Assembly (NCBI GenBank): GCA_964476835.1
Contig: CAYZCE010000007.1
Location: forward strand, 7,939 to 71,938
Length of the DNA stretch: 64,000 bases
Direction of reading: 5' to 3'
From: PALSA-926 sp964476835
GTDB taxonomy: Bacteria; Pseudomonadota; Alphaproteobacteria; Micavibrionales; UBA2020
Shown: positions 23,407-31,383 of the stretch, in pieces
How positions within the stretch are numbered: the first letter of the stretch is position 1
Layout: every line of letters begins with the position of its first letter
The notes under the pieces: model-generated
What the model was told of the DNA's origin: nothing
What the model saw: only the letters and a program-made list of their open reading frames with translations
The model's database searches: none
Program-made: the position numbers and the translations under genes

Positions 23407-26049
23407 TTAGAAGTGAACCGTGCCGCGCAGCAGGCCGGATTGGGCCGTGTAGTCGGTCTTGTAGTTGTAGTCGTAGATCGCGGTCACGTCGAAGTTCGAC
23501 TGCGTGGTGTAGGTCAGGCCTGCACCCGCGTTGAACTCGCTGCGCGCCGGATCTGCGCCGGTGGTCTTGAAGGTCGCGCCGCCGCCGACGAAGCTGGCGG
23601 TGGACTCGACGCTGTCGCCGGTGACGTCATAGGTGTAGTTGGCGTGCAGCGACGGCTTCAGCTTCTCGCCCGTTGCGGACTTGAGCTTCCATTCCGCCTG
23701 CAGGCCTGCGCCGACCTTGAAGACGTCGAAGTTGTCGCTGTCGACGCTCAGGAGGGTGCCGGTGCCGGTTTCGCTGTAGCCGTCCGTGTGCAGGTAGGTG
23801 TAGGTCGCAAACGCGGTCGGGGTCAGCACGATGCTGTGGCCCGCTTCGTAGTCCTTGCCCGCCAGCAGCTTGGCCGAGTACTGGTCGCTGCTGTAGTTGG
23901 CGTTCGCCGTCAGGCCAGCGGCACCCGCGTTGTGGCGGAAGGTGTCGATGTCGTTGTAAGCGTAGCCGACTTGGCCGGCGAGGAAGGCGTTGCCGCCCAT
24001 TTCCTTGCTGCCGTAGACGGTGATGCCGTAGCTGTCGATGTCCGCGCCGGTCGTGTTGGCGTTCGACGAGTTGACGTTGGTGCGGCCGAAGTTGACGGCT
24101 GCGCCGAAGACGTCGTTCTTGTCGCCCGCGTACTTGGCGGTATCAACACCCATCGCGAAGCCGGCGGTATCGCTCTTGTAGCCGGCGATGCCGTCGCGGA
24201 TGCCTTGCTGCGCCGCTTGGCCGTAGCCTTGCGCCCAAGCGCTGAGGCCCTTCGGCATTGCGCCGGCAGCCATACCGCTTGCGCTTGCATCGCCGTCACG
24301 CATTGCGATCATCGTCTTTTCGATAACCTGCAGCGCTTGGCCTTGTGCATCCAGCGTCGAGACGATGCTGGAGCCGTTCAGGCCGGCCGGCTGTGCGCTT
24401 TCGAGTGCTGCGTTGAAGGTGGCAGCATCGGGAGCGGCGAGCAGCGTGGTGTACAGAGAGTGGCAAGACGCATCGGGATCCGCGCAATCCGACGAGATAG
24501 CGGAAGAGATCGACTTGTTGTTGCCGCCGGTCGCGACTTCCGAGAGCGTCTTGATGCTCGCGATCTCGAGGATCAGGCTGTCGTGGTCGGGATCAGCAAC
24601 TTGCGTCCAGGTGATCAGCGGGGAGCTGCTGATGTTGCCGGTGGTCAGGGTCGCGACGTCGCCGTAGTCGCCGTCGGTGCCGTCAGCGATGATGAACTGC
24701 TGGCCGACTTCGAGGTCGGTCAGCGACGAGATCGCGACGTTGACCTTGGTGCCTGCGCCGATCGTGACGTCGCCCGAGCCAGTAATGTGACCGCCAATGA
24801 TGTCGGAACCGTCAACTTCGGTAACCGTGGTCTTGATGGTCTGGCCAGCGGTGAAGTCGCCGTCGACGTAGAGGGTGTTGCCGCCCAGGTCGATGGTGTC
24901 GATCTGGCCGACGTTGCCGTCAACAATAAACTCGTTGCCAGCGCCGGTGATGTTCAGGGCCTTCATGAAGCCTTCGCCGCCCGTGCCGATATCGCCATGC
25001 AGGAGCAGGGAGTTATCGTCGAGGGAGATGTTCACGGTGCCTGCGCCCGCGCCTGCAGAAGCGCCGGCATAGGAGTTGATGTTACCCCAGCCTTCGCCGC
25101 CCGAGGTGATCGTGACGGTGTTGTCGCCGACGAGCGCGATGTTGTTGACGTCCAAGCCGTCGTTGAACGTCATCTTGTGCGTGCCGTAAGCAACGATCGT
25201 GCCTGCGTCAACGTAACCGTTGAAGTTGGTGGTGCCGCTGTCTTCGACATAAATGTCGTTGTCTGCGTCAACGTAACCGTTGAAGTTGGTGGTACCCTTG
25301 CTATCGATGACGATGTTATTGGCGTAAACGGTGCCGGTGACGTCGATCAGGGTGCTTGCAGTGGTGTCGCCGGTGCCGAACTGGACGACGTTGAGGCCGT
25401 CGTTGCCGCCGATGTTGCCGTTGATCGTCGCGCTGCCGAGAACGTTCAGGTTGCCGTAGTGGCCTTCGCCACCATTGTTGACCATGTCGCCGGTGAAGGT
25501 GATGCCGCCGCCGAGGACGACGGTGCCGTCATGGTCGTTGAAGTCGAGCGTGCTCAGGTGGGTGTCGGCGTTGAAATCCATCTCGCCGTCGCCTGTGAAT
25601 ACTGCGTTTTGCAGCAGGGCCGCGCCGTTGAAGACCATCTTGCCGTTGTCGGCGCTTGCGTTGAGGGCGGAGACGGTCTTCGAGAACGTGACGGTGCCGG
25701 TGCTGCCGCCAATGACGGCGTAGAGGTACGACGTGGTATCGGTTACCGCGCCGACGTCGCCGGAAACGGTGGAGCTGCCGTTGAACTCGAGCGTCCCGAA
25801 ACCTTCGCCGCCGGTGGCGACGATGTTGCCGGTGATGTTGATGCCGGCGTCCACTGCGGCGGTGTCATCGCTCAAGAACTGGATAGCCGTGGCGGCCGAA
25901 GGATCATGGTCGATCAGGACACCCTGGCCGTCGATGACAACCGTGCCCGTGCCGGGCGCCTGGGAGTCCAGAGGCGATGCATGCGCGACAGCAGACATGG
26001 CGACCAGCGCAGTGCCGGCCAGCAGGGTTTTCTTGAAGATCGACGTCAT
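23407..26049 (-). CDS. Autotransporter-like outer-membrane protein 2
   Basis: An 880-aa paralogue of protein 1. Signal peptide MTSIFKKTLLAGTALVAMSA with cleavage at AHA near residue 24. The passenger to about 585 consists of beta-strand repeats such as GTTNFNGYVDAD; one 60-base DNA repeat (25203-25293) encodes two copies. A conserved stalk (ALESAQPAGLNGSSIVSTLD) follows a Cys pair (DCADPDASC, near 523). The C-terminal barrel (AWAQGYGQAAQQGIRDGIAG to LLRGTVHF) closely resembles that of protein 1. The ATG at 26049 has an AAGGAG ribosome site 8 bases away. It has its own terminator, so it is likely a single-gene unit. No enzymatic motif seen in the passenger. Confidence 0.88.
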   Translation of the reverse strand: MTSIFKKTLLAGTALVAMSAVAHASPLDSQAPGTGTVVIDGQGVLIDHDPSAATAIQFLSDDTAAVDAGINITGNIVATGGEGFGTLEFNGSSTVSGDVGAVTDTTSYLYAVIGGSTGTVTFSKTVSALNASADNGKMVFNGAALLQNAVFTGDGEMDFNADTHLSTLDFNDHDGTVVLGGGITFTGDMVNNGGEGHYGNLNVLGSATINGNIGGNDGLNVVQFGTGDTTASTLIDVTGTVYANNIVIDSKGTTNFNGYVDADNDIYVEDSGTTNFNGYVDAGTIVAYGTHKMTFNDGLDVNNIALVGDNTVTITSGGEGWGNINSYAGASAGAGAGTVNISLDDNSLLLHGDIGTGGEGFMKALNITGAGNEFIVDGNVGQIDTIDLGGNTLYVDGDFTAGQTIKTTVTEVDGSDIIGGHITGSGDVTIGAGTKVNVAISSLTDLEVGQQFIIADGTDGDYGDVATLTTGNISSSPLITWTQVADPDHDSLILEIASIKTLSEVATGGNNKSISSAISSDCADPDASCHSLYTTLLAAPDAATFNAALESAQPAGLNGSSIVSTLDAQGQALQVIEKTMIAMRDGDASASGMAAGAMPKGLSAWAQGYGQAAQQGIRDGIAGYKSDTAGFAMGVDTAKYAGDKNDVFGAAVNFGRTNVNSSNANTTGADIDSYGITVYGSKEMGGNAFLAGQVGYAYNDIDTFRHNAGAAGLTANANYSSDQYSAKLLAGKDYEAGHSIVLTPTAFATYTYLHTDGYSETGTGTLLSVDSDNFDVFKVGAGLQAEWKLKSATGEKLKPSLHANYTYDVTGDSVESTASFVGGGATFKTTGADPARSEFNAGAGLTYTTQSNFDVTAIYDYNYKTDYTAQSGLLRGTVHF
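25203..25293 (-). repeat. Two 31-bp direct repeats at 60-bp period inside autotransporter 2
   Basis: An identical 31-base stretch occurs at 25203-25233 and 25263-25293; it encodes TTNFNGYVDA twice. It marks a recent unit duplication in the passenger. Confidence 0.8.
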
Positions 26050-26171
26050 AAATTTTTCTCCTTGAGAGTGAAAGGTTTGAATAGAACCGAAACATTTATA
26101 ACAGCCGGCACCATATTAAGCATCGGCTGATTCAGCCCTGTCACAACTTTGGCGAGCGTTGTGTCTTTTAT

Positions 26172-26211
26172 ACAACAATGCCCCGATCCGCATGGATCGA
26201 GGCATTGTTGT
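26172..26211 (-). terminator. Strong hairpin after autotransporter gene 3
   Basis: ACAACAATGCC and GGCATTGTTGT pair perfectly, then one mismatch, then CGATCC/GGATCG around a GCAT loop: 17 pairs with one mismatch. It lies 19 bases downstream of the stop of autotransporter 3. It has no T-run, unlike the terminators of the other three genes. The upstream region of autotransporter 2 also carries a perfect palindrome GGCTGA-T-TCAGCC at 26125-26137. Confidence 0.5.
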
Positions 26212-26229
26212 CCGATTGTTTTCTGAAAA

Positions 26230-29200
26230 TTAGAAACGTGCCGTCGCGCGCGCAACGCCGGCATGGGCGCTATACTTGTCCTTATAAGTATAGTCGTAGT
26301 TCGCCGAGAGATCCCAATTCGACGTCGTGAGATATGTCAAACCGCCGCCGACGTTGAACGTATGCGGCGACGGATCGATGCCGCGCGTGACGAACGACGT
26401 GCCCGGCGCGCCGATGAAGCGCGAGGTCGTCTCGATGTTGTCGTTGACGATGTCGTAGGAATAGCCGAGGCGCACCGCCGGCTTCACGACGGAACCGTCG
26501 TAGTTGCGCACGTTCCATTCGGTGTTGAGGCCGATGCCCGCCTTGAACAGGTTGTAGTCCTGGCTGTCCACGCTCAGGCCCGCGGTGCCGATGCCGGTTT
26601 CGGCGTAGGAACCGTTGCTGAGGTGCGTGTAGTCGAGCGAGATGCTCGGCGACATCGTCATCGCGTAATCGACTGCGATGTCGTCGCCGATGGCCGCGCG
26701 GGCGGAATACTGGTCGCCGTCGTAATCCGCGCTGGCGGTGTCGTTGGCGGCGACGACGTTGTGGCGCTCGCTGCTGATGCTGTTGTGCGCATAGCCGACC
26801 TGGCCGTTGAAGAACATCTCGGAACCGAGGTCGTAGCTGGTGTAGAGGCCGAGGCCGTAACTGTCGACGCCGGTCGACGTGGTGTTAAGGTTCTTGGAGT
26901 CTGCGTCCGTCTTCGCGTAGTTGAAGGCAACCCCGACGACCGCACCGTTCAGCACGTTCGTGGAATCCACGCCGAACGCCATGCCATAGGTGTTGCTGGT
27001 GTAGCCGGCGACGCCTGTCTTGCTGTCATTGTCCTGCGTCGCCGCCTGGCCGTAGAACTGGCCCCAGACGTTTTCGCCGCTGATGAAGCCGTCGTCATAG
27101 CCGGCCGACACGCCGCTCATCGCCATCAGCGGGCCGCCGACATTGTTCTGGCGGAGATCCGCCATGCGCGTCTCGACGATGCTGGAGACGACGCCGCCCA
27201 CGTTGAGCGACGCGACCTGCGCGCTGTTGTCAACGGTGGGCAGCAGGCGCGAGAGGATGTTGTTGAAAGCCGTCGCGTTCGGCGCGTTCTGCAGCGCGAC
27301 CTGCGCCGCCAGCAGGCTGCCGGTCGCGCCGGCGCCGATGGTGTCGAGCGCGTTGCCGACCTGCACGTTGTTCCAGTTGGAGCCGAGGCTCGCCAGCGAC
27401 ACGCGGTGGACGACGAGGTCGAGGTCCGACGTGCTCGCGCCCTGCGTGAAGTTGAAGAGGTAGCTGTTGTCGGTGATCGTCACCGCGCCCACGCCCGCGC
27501 CGCCGGTGCCGTCGACGACCGTGAAGGTCGCGAGGTCCTGAACGTAGGACGTGAGGGACTGGACGCTGACGTCGACCTTGGTGCCCGCCGCGATGGTGGC
27601 CGCGCCCGAGGACGTGATGTTGCCGCCCGTCGCGACCGTGCCGGCCGAAACCGCGCCGGTCATCTGCGTCTGGATCGTCTGGCCGCTGACCGAATAAACG
27701 GAGCCGCCCGTAATCGCCAGCGTGTTGCCGCCGAGAGACGTTGTATCCGCGATGTTGACGTTGCCGCCCGCGACCGTCACCAGCTGGCCGATGCCGTTGG
27801 TGCCCACGGTGCCGCCGGTGCCCGCGAGGGTCAGGGCCTTGAGCGGGCCCGTCGCGCCGATATCGCCGATCATCGACGCCGAGCTGTCGAAGATGAAGGT
27901 GCCTGTCGCGGGCGATGCCAGCGCGTTGTCGATGTCGCCCGTGAAGGTCTTGCCGCCCGCGAGATGGACGGTGCCGTTGTCGTTGAAATAGACGCTGCCG
28001 GTGACGTCGTCGTTGAACTGGACGCTGCCGGTGCCGTTGATGTCGATCGTCGTCGCCTGCACCGCCTTCGAGAAGACGGCGTTGGAGCCGGTGACGCCGG
28101 TGTTGATGAGCGAGAGCGCACCCGTCGCGCCGACGAGGCCGGCGATCGCCTGGTTGCCACCCTGCAGGTTGAGCGTGCCGCCGCTGCTGATGCCGTTGTC
28201 GATGTTGCCGGTGACCGTCGTGCCGCTCGAGAGGTTGACCGTGCCGTTGTTGCCGACGAAGTCGATGTCGCCCGTCAGGCCGTTGAGCGTGACCGAGCCG
28301 TTGCCGACGTCGAGCGTCGCCGCCTTGACGTAGGACATGAAGGTGGTGTCGCCGCCCGCCGAGCCGGCGGTGACGAGCGCCAGCGCGCCCGTCGCGCCGA
28401 CGAGGCCGGTGACCTTCTGCGTGCTGCCGAGCATCATGAGCGTGCCGCCGTTGCCGGTGGAATTGTCGACCGAACCGGTGATGTCGGTGCCCGACGCCAT
28501 CGTGACCGTGCCGCCGTTGCCGCTGAGGTCGATCTTGCCCGTCATGCCAGACATGGCGACGGTGCCCGCGCCGGTGACGTTGAGCGTGGTCGCGTAGACG
28601 TTGCTCGAGAACGTGTCGACGCCGGTATCGCCCGCATCGACTTCCTTGAGCGCCGCCGCAAGCGCGCCGACCTGGCCCGACACGGTGTTGCCGCCGTTGA
28701 GCAGCTGCAGCGTGCCGGCGTTGTTGGTGATCGTGGTGACCACGCCGGTGATCTTGCTGGCGTTGTCCACCGTCAGGACACCGTCGCCGAGGAAGTGCGC
28801 GGAACCGGTAAGGCCGGCGCCGAGGTTGACGGTGCCGGTGCCGCTGATGTTGAGGTCGGTCGCGGTGACGAGGCCGACGAAATCCGTGACCGAGCTTGCC
28901 GCGCCGGTGTTGATGGTCGCCGCCTTGACGGTGCTGCTGAAGGTGGTGTTCGAGCCCGCGACGTTCGCGTTGAGGATCGACAGGGAGCCGACCGCGCCGC
29001 CGATGGTTTGCGTGCCGCCGAGCAGGACGAGCGTGCCGGTGCCGCCGGTCGCGCTGACGCCGCCGGTGATGTCCATGCCGCTGGCGAGCGTGAGGGTGCC
29101 GCCGGTCGCGCCGAGCGCCGCGCTGCCGACGAGGCCGCCGTCAAGCGTGACCGAGCCGGAACCGACGTTGAGCGTCGCGGCGTAGACCGCCTGCGTCGCG

Positions 29201-31140
29201 TTGGAGAAGACCGTCGCGCCGCCCGACTGGCCCGCGTTGATGACGGAGAGGCCGGTGCCGACGCCGCCGACCGCGCCTGCGATCGCCTGGCTGCCGCCGA
29301 GCAAGCTCAGCGTGCCGTTGTTGCCGCCGGTGGAGGTGATGTCGCCGCTGACCGTGAAACCGGAAGCGACGTTTACCGCGCCCGCGAAGTTCGCGAAATC
29401 GAGGTCGCCCGTCAGGCCCTTGTTCAGGTTGACCGTGCCGGTGCCGTTGACGAACAGCGTGTCGGTGTTGACAGTGGAAGAGAACGTGTCGGCCGAACCG
29501 CCGTTGCCGGCGTAGACGGCTTGCAGCGCCTTGGTGCCGCCGACTGCGCCGGTGACGGTGTTGCCGCCGTTGATCAGCGACAAGGTGCCGGTGCTGGCGG
29601 TCGTGGTGTTGACCGTGCCGGTGACCGTGCTGCCGTTGTCGATGACGACCGTGCCGTTATTGCCGCCGAAGGCGATCGAGCCGGTGATCCCGGTGCCGAG
29701 GTAAACCGAGCCCGTGCCGGTGACGTTAAGCGTCGTAGCCTTGACCGTGCCGGAGAATACGGACGCGCCGCCGGTCGCACCCGCGTTGACGGCCAGGAGC
29801 GCGTTGGTCGTGCCGATATTGCTGGTGACGAATTGCGTGCCGCCTTCGAGCGTCAGCGTGCCGTAGTTGCCGTTGGCGGTGACGTCGGCGCCGAGATCCT
29901 CTCCCGTGCCGACGGTCAGCGTGCCGCCTGCGCCGGCGAAGGTGATGCCGTTGGTGATGTTCGTGGCCGTGCCGCCGAGGTACAGCGACGTGTTGGCGCT
30001 GAGGGTGACGGAATCAAGCGCGCCCGAAGCGCCCCAGTCGCCGTTGACGGTGACCAGCTTGCCGCCGGAGATGACGACCTTGTTGACGTCCGTGCCGCCG
30101 CCGCCATAGATGTTGGCCTCGACCGTGATGTTGCCGCCGGTGCTGTTGAAGGTCAGCGTGTTGGTGTCGGTGCCGGTCGCGTCGCCGAGGATGATGTCGC
30201 CCGCCTTGACGTCGCCATTGAAGGTCGCCGAGGAATTGAACGCGCCGTTGCCGTGGATGGAGATGTCGTCGAGCGCGTAGTTGTCGCCGATCGCGCTGTT
30301 GAAGGTGACGCCCGCGCTGTTCTCGACCAGCAGGCTGCCCTGGCCGAGGCCCGCGCCGTCGATGGTGCCGGTGACGGTCTGCGCGAAGTTGTCACTGAAG
30401 GCCAGCGTGCTCTGGCCGGTGCCGGTTTCGCCGAGGACGACGCCGCCGACGAAGCTGTTGGTCGCGCCGTTCAACGTCAGCGTGGCCTTGCCGTTATTGG
30501 CGGCTGTCACGTCGAGCTGGTCGTTGAAGGTCGCGTTGCCGTTGACGGTGACGGCGACGATGCCGTTCGTGCTTCCCTGCAGCGTCGAGGTGCCGTCAAC
30601 CGTCAGCGTACCGCCGATGGTGACGTTCTGGGTCGCGCTGGCGCTGATGCCGCCGGCGTTAACCGTCAGCGCGCCGCCGAGGTCGACGTCCTGCGTGATG
30701 GAAAGGGTGGATACGGCAGGCGAAGCGTTGGCGATGTTCTGGGCCGTCAGGTCGCCCGCGATCTGCACGTCGAAGATCGTGGTGTTCATGTCGCTGCCGC
30801 TGAACCCTTCGGGGTTGTAGACATTGACGTTGCCGATGCCGCCGGCCGTGTCGGTGATCTTGCCGACGATGAAGATACCGCTGCCGCTGCCGTCGTAAGA
30901 AGTGCCATCGTTCCAGATGTTCAGATCCGCCGTGCCGGAGGTCAGCGTGAAGGAAACGTCGTCGCCGCCGCAGGCGCTGTCGACCGTCGTGCCTTTGCAG
31001 TTCGGCGTGCCGGTGCCGCCCCAGTATTCCGTGCCGACGCTCGAGATCGTGCGCGGGTTCGCATCCGCATGCTGGGGCATCGCGGCGACGGCAACCAGTG
31101 CGGTCGCGGACATCAGGATTTTCTTGAAAGTGGCGGACAT
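26230..31140 (-). CDS. Autotransporter-like outer-membrane protein 3 (giant, repeat passenger)
   Basis: A 1636-aa predicted autotransporter. Signal peptide MSATFKKILMSATALVAVAA ends near residue 27 (ADA/N). The first 420 residues are beta-rich, with a Cys pair near 48-57. Residues about 427-1078 are seven imperfect repeats of roughly 93 residues, each with the pattern GTLxLLGGxQxVxGxVG, FSxxVxAxTLxVxGxGxVxL and LTGxxxFxGNxGTV. A linker follows, then a stalk (NAPNATAFNNILSRLLPTVD) and a C-terminal barrel from about 1340 (VWGQFYGQAATQDNDSK) to the end, ARATARF, with terminal Phe. The barrel is the most divergent of the four. The ATG at 31140 follows GGGGAGAG. Likely a long surface fibre or adhesin; ligand unknown. 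Confidence 0.88.
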   Translation of the reverse strand: MSATFKKILMSATALVAVAAMPQHADANPRTISSVGTEYWGGTGTPNCKGTTVDSACGGDDVSFTLTSGTADLNIWNDGTSYDGSGSGIFIVGKITDTAGGIGNVNVYNPEGFSGSDMNTTIFDVQIAGDLTAQNIANASPAVSTLSITQDVDLGGALTVNAGGISASATQNVTIGGTLTVDGTSTLQGSTNGIVAVTVNGNATFNDQLDVTAANNGKATLTLNGATNSFVGGVVLGETGTGQSTLAFSDNFAQTVTGTIDGAGLGQGSLLVENSAGVTFNSAIGDNYALDDISIHGNGAFNSSATFNGDVKAGDIILGDATGTDTNTLTFNSTGGNITVEANIYGGGGTDVNKVVISGGKLVTVNGDWGASGALDSVTLSANTSLYLGGTATNITNGITFAGAGGTLTVGTGEDLGADVTANGNYGTLTLEGGTQFVTSNIGTTNALLAVNAGATGGASVFSGTVKATTLNVTGTGSVYLGTGITGSIAFGGNNGTVVIDNGSTVTGTVNTTTASTGTLSLINGGNTVTGAVGGTKALQAVYAGNGGSADTFSSTVNTDTLFVNGTGTVNLNKGLTGDLDFANFAGAVNVASGFTVSGDITSTGGNNGTLSLLGGSQAIAGAVGGVGTGLSVINAGQSGGATVFSNATQAVYAATLNVGSGSVTLDGGLVGSAALGATGGTLTLASGMDITGGVSATGGTGTLVLLGGTQTIGGAVGSLSILNANVAGSNTTFSSTVKAATINTGAASSVTDFVGLVTATDLNISGTGTVNLGAGLTGSAHFLGDGVLTVDNASKITGVVTTITNNAGTLQLLNGGNTVSGQVGALAAALKEVDAGDTGVDTFSSNVYATTLNVTGAGTVAMSGMTGKIDLSGNGGTVTMASGTDITGSVDNSTGNGGTLMMLGSTQKVTGLVGATGALALVTAGSAGGDTTFMSYVKAATLDVGNGSVTLNGLTGDIDFVGNNGTVNLSSGTTVTGNIDNGISSGGTLNLQGGNQAIAGLVGATGALSLINTGVTGSNAVFSKAVQATTIDINGTGSVQFNDDVTGSVYFNDNGTVHLAGGKTFTGDIDNALASPATGTFIFDSSASMIGDIGATGPLKALTLAGTGGTVGTNGIGQLVTVAGGNVNIADTTSLGGNTLAITGGSVYSVSGQTIQTQMTGAVSAGTVATGGNITSSGAATIAAGTKVDVSVQSLTSYVQDLATFTVVDGTGGAGVGAVTITDNSYLFNFTQGASTSDLDLVVHRVSLASLGSNWNNVQVGNALDTIGAGATGSLLAAQVALQNAPNATAFNNILSRLLPTVDNSAQVASLNVGGVVSSIVETRMADLRQNNVGGPLMAMSGVSAGYDDGFISGENVWGQFYGQAATQDNDSKTGVAGYTSNTYGMAFGVDSTNVLNGAVVGVAFNYAKTDADSKNLNTTSTGVDSYGLGLYTSYDLGSEMFFNGQVGYAHNSISSERHNVVAANDTASADYDGDQYSARAAIGDDIAVDYAMTMSPSISLDYTHLSNGSYAETGIGTAGLSVDSQDYNLFKAGIGLNTEWNVRNYDGSVVKPAVRLGYSYDIVNDNIETTSRFIGAPGTSFVTRGIDPSPHTFNVGGGLTYLTTSNWDLSANYDYTYKDKYSAHAGVARATARF
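27905..29860 (-). repeat. Seven tandem ~280-bp repeats in autotransporter 3
   Basis: Imperfect coding repeats, each about 93 codons, aligned by eye from the protein: units begin GTLTLEGG, GTLSLING, GTLSLLGG, GTLVLLGG, GTLQLLNG, GTLMMLGS and GTLNLQGG, with a degenerate eighth start (GTFIFDSS). Unit edges are accurate to about 30 bases. Confidence 0.8.
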
Positions 31141-31333
31141 ATGAATAGCTCTCCCCGGCTGCGCGAATAATGCGCGATACGTAACACCGCTCGCGCCGGC
31201 CCTAGCCGGCAGAACGGATACACTATTGAAGATATGTCATTATTAGCAGAGATCGACCCGCTCTCCAACGGTGGTTTTGTTTTTTATCGGCATTTTAGGA
31301 ATAACGTTAAGGAAAACGTGTGAGGGCGCGCGC

Positions 31334-31370
31334 AAAAAATCCCCCGGCCTTGCGGACGGGGGATTTTTTT
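31334..31370 (-). terminator. Terminator of autotransporter gene 4
   Basis: ATCCCCCG/CGGGGGAT-type stem with a loop containing TTGCGG, flanked by A6 and T7, 14 bases after the stop of autotransporter 4. Almost the same as the hairpin after gene 2. The remainder of the 31141-31383 gap holds the ribosome site of gene 3 and no gene. Confidence 0.85.
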
Positions 31371-31383
31371 GAGGCGAAGGTTC

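Noticed and set aside
26263..31170. Very long plus-strand ORF (about 1635 codons) opposite autotransporter 3, and similar ones opposite genes 1, 2 and 4
   Set aside because: They mirror the real genes exactly. The predicted proteins are Arg/Asp/Val/Ala-rich with no signal peptide, domain or ribosome site. They arise because high-GC codon use leaves few stops on the other strand.
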